Shown: piece by piece, positions 8,790 to 15,690 of the stretch
Layout: each line of letters begins with the position of its first letter
Position numbering within the stretch: the first letter of the stretch is position 1
Origin: Lachnospiraceae bacterium
GTDB taxonomy: Bacteria; Bacillota; Clostridia; Lachnospirales; Lachnospiraceae
NCBI GenBank assembly: GCA_021202075.1
Contig: JAJQDT010000078.1
Coordinates: forward strand, 1-51,963
Direction of reading: 5' to 3'
DNA: 51,963 bases
Notes under the pieces: model-generated
Database searches by the model: none
Seen by the model: the letters and a program-made list of their open reading frames with translations, nothing else
What the model was told of the DNA's origin: nothing
Program-made: the position numbers and the translations under genes

Positions 8790-8825
8790 AAAGACCGGGG
8801 GATGTCATTCCTCCGGTCTTTCCGT
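8790..8825. terminator. Terminator shared by phosphorylase gene and opposite cassette
   Basis: AAAGACCGG (8790-8798) pairs with CCGGTCTTT (8813-8821), extended by GGA/TCC inside. It is followed by TTCCGTTT on the plus strand and by TTCAG on the minus strand, so it could serve both convergent units. Confidence 0.7.
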
Positions 8826-8969
8826 TTACATGTCCCGCATCGGTTTTTGATGCGGGATCTTTGACGGCCTGTTAAGGTTCAACACGCGATATCCCAAATC
8901 ACATTTTGTAAAAGCATATCCATTAACAATCACATCCGCGTTATCCGCAATCTCTTTAATATCAGTCAT
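8826..8969 (-). pseudogene. 47-codon frame, apparently truncated by a repeat hairpin
   Basis: The ATG at 8969 overlaps the stop codon of the 88-residue gene (ATGA), so it should be translated by coupling. The frame begins MTDIKEIADNADVIVNG and continues YAFTKCDLGYRVLNLNRP, which looks like the start of a real folded protein. After that the frame runs into the hairpin repeat at 8833-8857 and ends in KIPHQKPMRDM, residues encoded by the repeat. The natural reading is a gene of about 70-90 codons that lost its 3' part when the repeat arrived. I do not know the family from memory with certainty; the alternative is that 47 residues is the normal length. Confidence 0.55.
8833..8857. repeat. Solitary T-loop hairpin (HP1 type)
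   Basis: TCCCGCATC (8833-8841), loop GGTTTTT, GATGCGGGA (8849-8857). Same loop and central GCAT/ATGC as the first hairpin of the bipartite element at 39168-39192. Confidence 0.75.
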
Positions 8970-9232
8970 ATTGCATTCTGAACCTCCTTAATTTGGTTTA
9001 AATACATATTTGCGTCAAAATAAAGATTCTCCAGTAATGGTACGAAGTCAATATATTCCTCTATCAAATCATTATCATGGCGGTACTTCGTCATAACTAC
9101 CAGATACCCATGATTCCATTCCTTAATTTCCGAATAATATTCCAGTGAATATGGCGCCCGAAAGCGAAAAGTGTCCTGTCCATATTGAAATATCGTATAC
9201 TGTCCTTTGCTGCTTAATATTGCATATTCCAT
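8966..9232 (-). CDS. 88-residue protein of unknown function
   Basis: A small soluble protein starting MEYAILSSKGQYTIFQYG. It has no signal peptide or membrane segment and is rich in aromatic residues (FRFRAPYSLEYYSEIKEW, GYLVVMTKY). It ends EVQNAI. The start ATG at 9232 lies 7 bp from the stop of the upstream secreted-protein gene, and its RBS (AGAGGAAA) overlaps that stop, so both are in one operon; the stop overlaps the ATG of the next frame. Codon pattern and conservation-like texture make it a real gene. I recognise the look of a small Lachnospiraceae family but cannot give it a function. Confidence 0.8.
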   Translation of the reverse strand: MEYAILSSKGQYTIFQYGQDTFRFRAPYSLEYYSEIKEWNHGYLVVMTKYRHDNDLIEEYIDFVPLLENLYFDANMYLNQIKEVQNAI

Positions 9233-9238
9233 TTTCCT

Positions 9239-10042
9239 CTACCACACAAACCCTTCCGCTACGCTCTGTCCTGCTTCCTGCGGCGTCTGAAGCTCCTGCG
9301 CCTCGGCCTCGGCAGCCTCATCGCGGTATTCCCTCACCTGCACACAGAAGCATTCGTAATCCCCGACCACATAATGATAAATATCGCGGTAATCCTCCGA
9401 GGAATCATCCACCAGAATAATATACAGATAATCCATCGCAAGCGTATATACCGCACTGGTGGTGATCTGTGCGTTCACATTGCTGTAGAGCAGATTGTTC
9501 GTGAGCATGTCGCGCAGCTGCTCATAGTCCTGCCTGGAATAATTAGTGCTCAGATAGCTGCAGGAAATCGTGGATGTCTGCGCCTCGTCCGCATACGCGT
9601 CCTGGACGTACACACTCACATCATCCGTACTCTGTGTCTCATCCAGAGACCAGCCTTCCTCCATCGTGTAGCTGCCCACATCCTCCAGATAGACCACCTC
9701 GCCATCAATCGCACCCTGTGAGTCCTCTAAAGCCGCATCCGCGCCGTCAGTCAGACCAGCTTCATCTGCCACATCCAAATTTCCGGAAGCCGCCTCGCCC
9801 CATTTATCCGAAGCGGCCGCATCAGCAAACTCCTGACTGCCGGAGCCTGCGTCAGACATCTCTCCCGAACCAGAGAGATCGCCCACGCTCTCCGAATAAC
9901 CGCTCTCCTCCGCCTGAACCGTGATCCTGTGCAGCCCGCCCATACAGACAGGAATGCACAGCAAAATGGCCGCGCCAAATGCCATGTCCCGTATCTTTAC
10001 TAATCGAGTCATTAATCGAATCTCTAATCGAATCTTTTTCAT
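9239..10042 (-). CDS. Secreted or membrane-anchored protein of unknown function
   Basis: The 267-residue product starts at the ATG at 10042, which has GAGGAG 8-13 bp before it; an ATG 18 bp further upstream overlaps that RBS and is rejected. A basic N-terminus (MKKIRLEIRLMTRLVKIRD) precedes a hydrophobic segment (MAFGAAILLCIPVCMGGL), so it is exported or anchored. Residues 30-140 are a low-complexity Glu/Asp/Ala/Ser/Gly linker; the C-terminal 130 residues look folded (TSTISCSYLSTNYSRQDYEQ, YLYIILVDDSSEDYRDIYH) and end in GFVW. The DNA for the N-terminus contains three TAATCGA repeats. It is first in a three-gene operon. No family recognised. Confidence 0.8.
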   Translation of the reverse strand: MKKIRLEIRLMTRLVKIRDMAFGAAILLCIPVCMGGLHRITVQAEESGYSESVGDLSGSGEMSDAGSGSQEFADAAASDKWGEAASGNLDVADEAGLTDGADAALEDSQGAIDGEVVYLEDVGSYTMEEGWSLDETQSTDDVSVYVQDAYADEAQTSTISCSYLSTNYSRQDYEQLRDMLTNNLLYSNVNAQITTSAVYTLAMDYLYIILVDDSSEDYRDIYHYVVGDYECFCVQVREYRDEAAEAEAQELQTPQEAGQSVAEGFVW

Positions 10043-10075
10043 CAGATGTTCTCCTCGCAAATCAGTTTTATCTTA

Positions 10076-10104
10076 AGTATAGTATCCTCTGCGTGCTTTG
10101 TCAC
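10076..10104 (-). promoter_or_regulatory. SigA-type promoter of the three-gene cassette
   Basis: On the minus strand GTGACA (plus 10099-10104) and TATACT (plus 10076-10081) are 17 bp apart, 33 bp upstream of the secreted-protein start. Confidence 0.7.
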
Positions 10105-10188
10105 GAAAAGGTTTTCTTAAGATTTTTCCGGCACATCCCCGTCTCCTGATTCATATACTAATCAAAACACCCCAAAGCAGGACTTTTT

Positions 10189-10482
10189 ATGAGCAATCCG
10201 CTTCCGCCCGCCGCCCCTCCCGTTCGTTTTTGCCGCCTTTGCCAGAAAGAGGTGATCAACATCTGTACCTGCCGCACGCTTGGCTGTGTCAGCGACCTGG
10301 AGCTCGATCCGCAGACTGGATGCATTCTGTCCCTGATTGTGCCGGAAATGGGGCGTTTGGGCCTGTTTCCCGGCCGGGAATTTGAATACATCATCCCATG
10401 GCGGTGCATCGTCCGGACCGGCGCCGACATCATTCTCGTGGAGGTCAATGAGGACGACGTCCGCAAAAAATGTATGCGTTAA
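10189..10482 (+). CDS. YlmC/YmxH family sporulation protein (PRC-barrel)
   Basis: A 97-residue PRC-barrel protein of the YlmC/YmxH type found beside sigG in many Clostridia. The core reads CQKEVINICTCRTLGCVSDLELDPQTG, then SLIVPEMGRLGLF and EYIIPWRCIVRTGADIILVEV, the standard pattern. The N-terminus has a short PPAAPP lead not seen in most relatives. Its biochemical role is not established; association with sporulation rests on family and neighbourhood. The stop codon is only 4 bp from that of the convergent sigG gene, so there is no space for separate terminators. RBS is weak (AGCAGGA). Confidence 0.88.
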   Translation: MSNPLPPAAPPVRFCRLCQKEVINICTCRTLGCVSDLELDPQTGCILSLIVPEMGRLGLFPGREFEYIIPWRCIVRTGADIILVEVNEDDVRKKCMR

Positions 10483-10486
10483 CTAA

Positions 10487-11263
10487 TTATCTGAGATACC
10501 CTTTCATCGACTTCAGCGCGTTTTTTTCCAGGCGGCTGACCTGCGCCTGTGAAATACCAATCTCGGATGCTACCTCCATCTGGGTTTTTCCATCATAAAA
10601 CCGGAGCTCGATGATATGTTTCTCCCGCTCGGGCAGGCGTTCGAGCGCTTCCCTCAGGGAAATTACCTCCACCCAGTTTTCCTCGCGGTTTTTTCTGTCA
10701 CTGATCTGGTCCATGACATAAAGAGTGTCTCCGCCCTCCGTGTATACCGGGTCGTAAAGGCTGACCGGACTTTGAATCGCATCCAGCGCATTGACGATCT
10801 CCTCCTTCGGAATCCCAATCTCATCCGCGATTTCATTCACGGTCGGCTCCCGCAAATTTGTTCTGGTGTAATTCTCTTTCGCGTAAATTGCTTTGTATGC
10901 GGTATCCCGCAAAGAGCGGCTGACACGGATGGAATTATTGTCCCGCAGATAACGCCGGATTTCGCCGACGATCATCGGCACCGCGTAAGTAGAAAATTTC
11001 ACATTCTGGTCCGTATCAAAATTATCAATTGCTTTCATCAGGCCGATACAGCCAATCTGGAAAAGATCATCTACATTCTCATTGCTGTTCGAAAATCGCC
11101 TGATGACACTCAGCACCAGGCGAAGGTTGCCCTTGATATAGAGCTCCCTGGCATCCTTGTCCCCCTTCTGGATCTGTTCAAAAAGAAATTCCTTTTCCTC
11201 ATTTGTCAGAACCGGGAGCTTCGATGTATTGACGCCGCATATTTCTACCTTTGTAAATGCCAT
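10487..11263 (-). CDS. sigG: RNA polymerase sporulation sigma factor SigG
   Basis: The late forespore sigma factor (258 residues). The N-terminus KVEICGVNTSKLPVLTNEE is diagnostic for SigG. Region 2 (NLRLVLSVIRRFSNSNENVDDLFQIGCIGLMKAIDNFD), the region 2.4 -10 recognition helix around KFSTYAVPMIVGEIRRYLRD, region 3 and a C-terminal HTH (TQMEVASEIGISQAQVSRLE) are all intact. The ATG at 11263 has GGAGGA at 7 bp; a frame start 7 codons earlier overlaps that RBS. The gene follows sigE on the same strand after 219 bp that contain an R1 repeat copy, and is convergent with ylmC. Expression in the forespore under SigF is expected from the family; I did not find a clear SigF promoter. Confidence 0.97.
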   Translation of the reverse strand: MAFTKVEICGVNTSKLPVLTNEEKEFLFEQIQKGDKDARELYIKGNLRLVLSVIRRFSNSNENVDDLFQIGCIGLMKAIDNFDTDQNVKFSTYAVPMIVGEIRRYLRDNNSIRVSRSLRDTAYKAIYAKENYTRTNLREPTVNEIADEIGIPKEEIVNALDAIQSPVSLYDPVYTEGGDTLYVMDQISDRKNREENWVEVISLREALERLPEREKHIIELRFYDGKTQMEVASEIGISQAQVSRLEKNALKSMKGYLR

Positions 11264-11420
11264 GGAATCATCCTCCGGATTCATTCTTTACTAGAATTGT
11301 CTCTGATAGAATGATTCGCTTTTTCAGGCCGGCCTATTCATTTTGAGAAGAAATAAAAAAAGTTTCAGGCCTTGACAGATCGGCATCCTGCGTGTATGCA
11401 AGACACAGACCTGGTCTACC

Positions 11421-11474
11421 TGCGTCTGGCCTGCGATCCGCGCGTCAGGCGATGCAAGACGCATAAGCTATTTT
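11421..11474. repeat. Dispersed repeat R1, diverged copy between sigG and sigE
   Basis: GTCTGGCCTGCGATCCGCGC, then GTCAGGCGATGCAAGACGCATAAG and CTATTTTTATTTT match the R1 units at 4616-4762 and 45246-45301 with several substitutions. Rest of the 11264-11420 spacer has a GGCCGGCC palindrome near 11330 and no gene. Confidence 0.6.
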
Positions 11475-11482
11475 TATTTTAC

Positions 11483-12223
11483 CTACTGTACCCGCACGAT
11501 TTCGCACCGCAGCCGTTTGATGATGCGCTTTTCCAGACGGGAGATGTAGGACTGGGAGATCCCGAGCAGATCCGCGACCTCCTTCTGTGTCTTTTCTTCC
11601 CCGTCCTTCGTGTCAAGGCCATAGCGCAGCTGAACGATGGTCTGCTCCCGCCTGGAAAGCTTGCTGATGGCATGCTTCAGAACCTTATACTCCGCCTCCG
11701 TCTCCATATCGCGGGAGATGACGTCCTCATCCGTGCCGAGAATATCCGAAAGCAGAAGCTCGTTTCCGTCCCAGTCCATATTCAGTGGCTCCTCGATGGA
11801 CACCTCCATTTTGGTTTTGCTGTTGCGGCGCAGATACATCAGAATCTCATTTTCGATGCAGCGGGACGCATAGGTGGCCAGCTTGATCTTTTTTTCCGGA
11901 TTGAAGGTGTTCACGCCCTTGATCAGGCCAATCGTTCCGATGGAAATCAGGTCTTCCACGCCCACCCCTGTATTGTCGAATTTTTTCGCTATGTAAACAA
12001 CCAGCCGCAAATTGTGCTCAATCAGCTTCCGTCTTGCCCTGTTATCTCCGCTTTTCAGATAGTCCGCCAGAAAATCTTTCTCCTCCTCGGCGGAAAGAGG
12101 CGGCGGAAGCACCTCCGAACTGCCGATGTAATGACTGTCATGCGGGCGTGGAAAAAATACATCGCCAAACCCCGCTGCCATTTTAAATTGAAAACGCTGT
12201 GGAACCGCTACCTTTACAATCAT
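11483..12223 (-). CDS. sigE: RNA polymerase sporulation sigma factor SigE precursor
   Basis: The early mother-cell sigma factor (246 residues), made as an inactive pro-protein. The first about 30 residues ([14 protein letters not shown]...) are the pro-sequence removed by SpoIIGA, encoded next door. [20 protein letters not shown] marks the start of the mature core; region 2 reads [34 protein letters not shown] and the C-terminal [25 protein letters not shown]. The ATG at 12223 is chosen because AAGGGGA lies at 7 bp; a start 7 codons upstream lacks an RBS. It lies 186 bp after spoIIGA, a longer gap than usual for this pair, with several hairpins in it. Confidence 0.97.
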   Translation of the reverse strand: MIVKVAVPQRFQFKMAAGFGDVFFPRPHDSHYIGSSEVLPPPLSAEEEKDFLADYLKSGDNRARRKLIEHNLRLVVYIAKKFDNTGVGVEDLISIGTIGLIKGVNTFNPEKKIKLATYASRCIENEILMYLRRNSKTKMEVSIEEPLNMDWDGNELLLSDILGTDEDVISRDMETEAEYKVLKHAISKLSRREQTIVQLRYGLDTKDGEEKTQKEVADLLGISQSYISRLEKRIIKRLRCEIVRVQ

Positions 12224-12300
12224 AGGAATCCCCTTTTTCATCAAAGATATACTCTCATTTCTTATTCACAGATTTATCATTCACAGATTCATTTTCATAT

Positions 12301-12394
12301 ATTATGAGAAAAAACCGCTTCTCATAATTTCCAGAATCCATCGATTCTGTCGTTCGCCGCCGCAAGCGCCGCGAACTTCTTGCAAGTCATATTA
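12301..12394. repeat. Hairpins and repeat R4 between spoIIGA and sigE
   Basis: ATTATGAGAA (12301-12310) pairs with TTCTCATAAT (12319-12328); AGAATC (12333-12338) pairs with GATTCT (12343-12348). The following 43 bp (12352-12394) match 49511-49553 at about three quarters of positions by eye, so a repeat family R4 is likely. No gene. Confidence 0.5.
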
Positions 12395-12409
12395 TTCGCA
12401 CCGCTTCCT

Positions 12410-13189
12410 TTACGGCGCATGCTCCGGGTGCAGAAGAATCTGGTATTCCCTGCGGGCGCTCACCCGCCCGTCATACAGGGCGATCAGCGGGCGCGAAATC
12501 ACCTTGCATTTCTTCCGCATGGTAACCTGCATCTCGTCCAGAGAGACTCCGCGCATCCACCCGTCACTGGCGCCCAGGCTATGGTACGGAATCAGGCAAA
12601 ACCCACGCTTTTCTTCCCATGCTCCCGTCAGCAGGCCTGCAAGCGCTTCCTGGCTGGCGACGCTCACGGGATATCCGGTCACAGGCTCAGTCAGCTGGTT
12701 CCCCGTGTCCAGAAATCCATCCAGGACAACACTCCTTCCTTCCCAGAAAAGCGTCACGACAGCCTGTTGTTCCGCCGTCCGGAATTGATGCGTCACAGAT
12801 CGAAGCACTACATAGGACACGGCAAATGCCAGCCCCGCACAGGTCACGACCGGGAATGGCAGCAGCTGCCGCAGCGCCGTGAGCACACCTCCAAAACAGA
12901 TCGTGACCGCCAGCAGCCAAAGCATACAGTTCCGGTTGTATCTCCATTCCCTTCTCATATCCCGTCTCCAGAGCGCGAGTGCAGCCGCGGTCAGGAAACT
13001 GAGGAAATACAGGCACGGCCTTCCCATGCACACAAATATTGTCATTCCCGCTGCCCCGGCCAGACTCCCGGATAGCAGGCGGGACCAGGCCGGAGACCCC
13101 CGGCAGAGCATACCTGCCATCGAAAGCAGCAGATATTCCGTAATGAATTGTTCCACGAAAAACTGATCTATGTAGAACTCAAAATGCAT
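12410..13189 (-). CDS. spoIIGA: SpoIIGA, sigma-E processing aspartic peptidase
   Basis: The membrane peptidase that removes the SigE pro-sequence at the asymmetric septum. With the start at 13189 it is 259 residues: about five hydrophobic segments in the first 125, then a cytoplasmic pepsin-like half-domain with the catalytic motif LDGFLDTGNQLTEPVTGYPV (Asp161). FCLIPYHSLGASDGWMRG is the usual second block. Start choice: GGAGGA lies 7 bp upstream of the ATG at 13189 and the protein then begins in the membrane domain; 38 additional in-frame codons upstream cover the promoter region. The gene is first in spoIIGA-sigE-(sigG) and has an upstream promoter of the Spo0A-dependent type. Confidence 0.93.
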   Translation of the reverse strand: MHFEFYIDQFFVEQFITEYLLLSMAGMLCRGSPAWSRLLSGSLAGAAGMTIFVCMGRPCLYFLSFLTAAALALWRRDMRREWRYNRNCMLWLLAVTICFGGVLTALRQLLPFPVVTCAGLAFAVSYVVLRSVTHQFRTAEQQAVVTLFWEGRSVVLDGFLDTGNQLTEPVTGYPVSVASQEALAGLLTGAWEEKRGFCLIPYHSLGASDGWMRGVSLDEMQVTMRKKCKVISRPLIALYDGRVSARREYQILLHPEHAP

Positions 13190-13221
13190 AAAAAAATCCT
13201 CCGCAGCCGTATCTGGAAACC

Positions 13222-13289
13222 AGTATACTCCGCGAAGGATTTTCTTTTTGTCAAATCCTGGGGACAAATCCCTTATTTTTACCGACAAA
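13222..13289 (-). promoter_or_regulatory. Candidate Spo0A-controlled spoIIG promoter
   Basis: On the minus strand TTGACA (plus 13249-13254) and TATACT (plus 13222-13227) are separated by 21 bp, close to the 22-bp spacer known for the Bacillus spoIIG promoter, which needs Spo0A~P. Upstream are TTTGTCGG (plus 13282-13289) and TTTGTCC (plus 13262-13268), close to the 0A box TTTGTCGAA. Confidence 0.65.
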
Positions 13290-13330
13290 ATTCGGCATAT
13301 CATATGAAATTATAAGCAGGTTAAAATCAT

Positions 13331-14179
13331 TTAGGCGTGCTCCGTCTGCAGCACATCCAGAACCAGCGCCACCAGCGCGGCATCCAGCTGCCCGGGAGCC
13401 GAGGCGTTCCCCGCCGTCGCAAATGTCACCGCAGAACCGGTGAGAGCGCCCGCAAGCCGGCTGATCCCACCCAGCCTGCCCATCGACATCACAATATAAG
13501 GCCGGTCTGCATGCTGATGCTTCATTGCAACGGCCGCCTCAAGAAGCTCCAGAACATCCTGTTCCGAGCGGGGCATCACCGCTGCCTTCGTCACATCCGC
13601 GCCAAGCTCCTGCATCCGGCAAAGCAGCCCAATCAGCGTATCCCGATCCGGTGTCTTTTCAAAATCATGAAACGAGGCGATTACCCGAACCTCCGCCTTC
13701 TGCAGCTCGCGGCAGAGATCCTGAAGAAACTTCTCTCCCCGGTTCACCTCCAGATCGATCAAATCCGCCCGGAGAAAAGACGGGCAATGCGTCAGATTCC
13801 CTGCGCTCCCACCATGGGAAATCGCTTCACGACCCATAATCTCCTCATCCTTTAGAGAAGACAGTCCGGCCGCCCGGCGATTCAACGCAGCATATTCCTC
13901 CATGGAAATCTGCTTCTCTCCTCCCTCCTCCTTCGTCCGAAACGTAAACAAAACCGGCATCTCCGGCAGCTCTCTGCGCAGAATGGCAAGCGCCTCAATC
14001 GGATCCCCGTCAAAAAAATCCGCCCGAAGCTCCACCAGATCACACGGACTGCCCTTCATCCGCCCAATCTGCTCCATCAGCTCCGCCTTATCATGCGCCG
14101 TCACCGGCACGCATATCTTCGGGATACCATCCCCGAGGGTGAGGTTTCGAACCAGCACCTTCTCTTTCACACCGGACAT
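13331..14179 (-). CDS. aroD: Type I 3-dehydroquinate dehydratase
   Basis: Dehydrates 3-dehydroquinate to 3-dehydroshikimate in the shikimate pathway through a Schiff base. His171 (ASFHDF) and Lys198 (DVTKAAVMP) are 27 residues apart, exactly as His143/Lys170 in the Salmonella enzyme, and Glu50 lies in DLVELRADFF. The protein is 282 residues against about 252 usually; the excess is an insertion at about 100-139 (AAGLSSLKDEE... to PSFLRAD), a loop region. The gene is divergent from aroE, which acts next in the pathway, separated by 279 bp. Its 3' end is 141 bp from spoIIGA. Confidence 0.95.
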   Translation of the reverse strand: MSGVKEKVLVRNLTLGDGIPKICVPVTAHDKAELMEQIGRMKGSPCDLVELRADFFDGDPIEALAILRRELPEMPVLFTFRTKEEGGEKQISMEEYAALNRRAAGLSSLKDEEIMGREAISHGGSAGNLTHCPSFLRADLIDLEVNRGEKFLQDLCRELQKAEVRVIASFHDFEKTPDRDTLIGLLCRMQELGADVTKAAVMPRSEQDVLELLEAAVAMKHQHADRPYIVMSMGRLGGISRLAGALTGSAVTFATAGNASAPGQLDAALVALVLDVLQTEHA

Positions 14180-14254
14180 ATCTTTTCCTTTCTACAGCGT
14201 CTAACGCCACTTTCCCCTTTTCAAATCCCCTCTTCCATGCTATACTCGCTTCAG

Positions 14255-14336
14255 GCACGCGTCTTCCTGCGCAGCTTTACATTTTTCATGTATACGCACG
14301 CGTCTTCCTGCGCAGCGTTACATTTTTCATGTATAC
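14255..14336. repeat. 41-bp tandem duplication in the aroD-aroE gap
   Basis: Units 14255-14295 and 14296-14336 differ at one position (GCAGCTTTAC versus GCAGCGTTAC). Each contains GCACGCGTCTTCCTGCGCAG and CATTTTTCATGTATAC. The gap 14180-14458 must hold both divergent promoters; nothing else recognised. Confidence 0.9.
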
Positions 14337-14458
14337 AGACGCGAATGGAACTTCAGCAGCTTCGCTCGCCGCGTGACATCCTAAGCGCCGCTCACGCCTG
14401 GCACGGCGGACAGGGTAAGAGCACTCTATCCGATTTCACACTTCACGGAGGATTCTAT

Positions 14459-15319
14459 ATGCAAATTTCAGGACATACTCGCCTCGGCTGCCTTCTGGGC
14501 TCACCGGTGGCGCACAGTATCTCACCAATGATGTACAACGAAGCATTCCGTCTTCTGAACCTGGATTATGTTTATCTCTGCTTTGACACAAAGAACACCG
14601 ATCTCGGAACCATGGTCCGGATTCTGCGCGATATGAATGTGTTTGGCTTTAATCTGACCATGCCGGATAAAGAACGCATCATGGAGCATCTGGATGATAT
14701 CTCCGATGCCGCCCGGATGATCGGAGCGGTCAACACGGTCAAAAATGAAAATGGACGCCTGACCGGATACAACACCGACGGCATCGGCTATGTGAATTCC
14801 ATGCGTGCAATCGGTTATGAGTTCACACAAGGAGCCATGAGCCTTCTGGGCGCAGGGGGCGCGGCTTCCTCAATCGCGGTACAGGCCGCTTTAAGCGGTG
14901 TGCCCGTCCTGCACATTCTGAACCGGAAAAACGGACGCTCCTTTTCGAACGCGCAGCGCCTGGCGGATCAAATCAACACCGGCACTTCCTGTAAGGCGGA
15001 TGTGGCCGATTTAAACGATACGGCTGCCGTCCGTGCCTGTATCGAAGAAAGCACGCTTCTGACCAACGCGACCTCCGTCGGCATGGCTCCGAATGCGGAT
15101 AGCATTCCTCTTTCGGACCTGTCCCATCTGCGCCCTGATCTGATGGTATCTGATATCATCTACAACCCGCGCCAGACCCGTCTTCTGAAAGAAGCTGAAG
15201 CAAAAGGCTGCCGAACCTCCAACGGTCTGTACATGCTTCTGTATCAGGGCGAAGCTGCCTTTCGCATCTGGACCGGTCAGGATATGCCAGTCGAGGCAAT
15301 CCGTGAGAAGTTCTTTTGA
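14459..15319 (+). CDS. aroE: Shikimate 5-dehydrogenase
   Basis: Reduces 3-dehydroshikimate to shikimate with NAD(P)H; 286 residues. The substrate site shows GSPVAHSISPMMYNEAF and the catalytic lysine in LTMPDK (NVTxPxK in most relatives); AVNTVKN and YNTDGIGY follow; the Rossmann fold has LLGAGGAASSIAVQAA. NGLYMLLYQGEAAFRIWTG near the C-terminus is typical. The ATG at 14459 has CGGAGGA at 7 bp; the longer open frame upstream reads through the 41-bp tandem duplication and is not coding. The enzyme could also take quinate, which motifs here do not settle. A bidirectional terminator lies 160 bp downstream. Confidence 0.95.
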   Translation: MQISGHTRLGCLLGSPVAHSISPMMYNEAFRLLNLDYVYLCFDTKNTDLGTMVRILRDMNVFGFNLTMPDKERIMEHLDDISDAARMIGAVNTVKNENGRLTGYNTDGIGYVNSMRAIGYEFTQGAMSLLGAGGAASSIAVQAALSGVPVLHILNRKNGRSFSNAQRLADQINTGTSCKADVADLNDTAAVRACIEESTLLTNATSVGMAPNADSIPLSDLSHLRPDLMVSDIIYNPRQTRLLKEAEAKGCRTSNGLYMLLYQGEAAFRIWTGQDMPVEAIREKFF

Positions 15320-15479
15320 GGTTCTTGATGTTCCCTGAAGCTCCTTTGGAGGTTCTTTAGCGGTTCTTTGCAGGTTTTTGATGCATTTTAGAAAACCTTT
15401 TGGGAGCCTTTGATGTTCTTTTGTGATTCATTTTAACTCCCTTAAGAGCCTTTTGTACTTTTTGATTTTCCTCGTAAAA

Positions 15480-15510
15480 AAAGGGGCTGCGATGCAGCCC
15501 CTTTCATTTT
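15480..15510. terminator. Bidirectional terminator between aroE and ftsZ
   Basis: AAAGGGGCTGC (15480-15490) pairs with GCAGCCCCTTT (15494-15504), loop GAT. T-rich on both sides: TTTCATTTTC on the plus strand and a run of seven T on the minus strand. The 15320-15475 stretch before it is T-rich and repetitive (GGTTCTTTG-type units) without a gene. Confidence 0.93.
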
Positions 15511-15585
15511 CAAACATCCTGCCAAAATCATTCGCTGCCCTGAAAAATCCAGCCCGGTGAGTCCCCCGGTGAATCTCTCCTGCCC

Positions 15586-15666
15586 GGTCTTTCCGGTCGT
15601 TTCGGTCTTCTTGGTCTTTTTGGTCTTTCCGGTCTTTTTGATCTTTCCGGTCTTTTGGTCTTTCCG
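15586..15666. repeat. 9-bp tandem array just after ftsZ
   Basis: About nine units of GGTCTTTCC / GGTCTTTTT run from 15586 to 15666, starting 25 bp after the ftsZ stop and before its terminator. Transcribed as part of the ftsZ 3' end. Confidence 0.9.
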
Positions 15667-15690
15667 GGCGTTCGTCTTCAGCTTCTGTCT

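Noticed and set aside
14093..14458. Longer N-terminus for aroE
   Set aside because: It would read through the 41-bp duplication and part of aroD; the ATG at 14459 has a strong RBS and matches family length.
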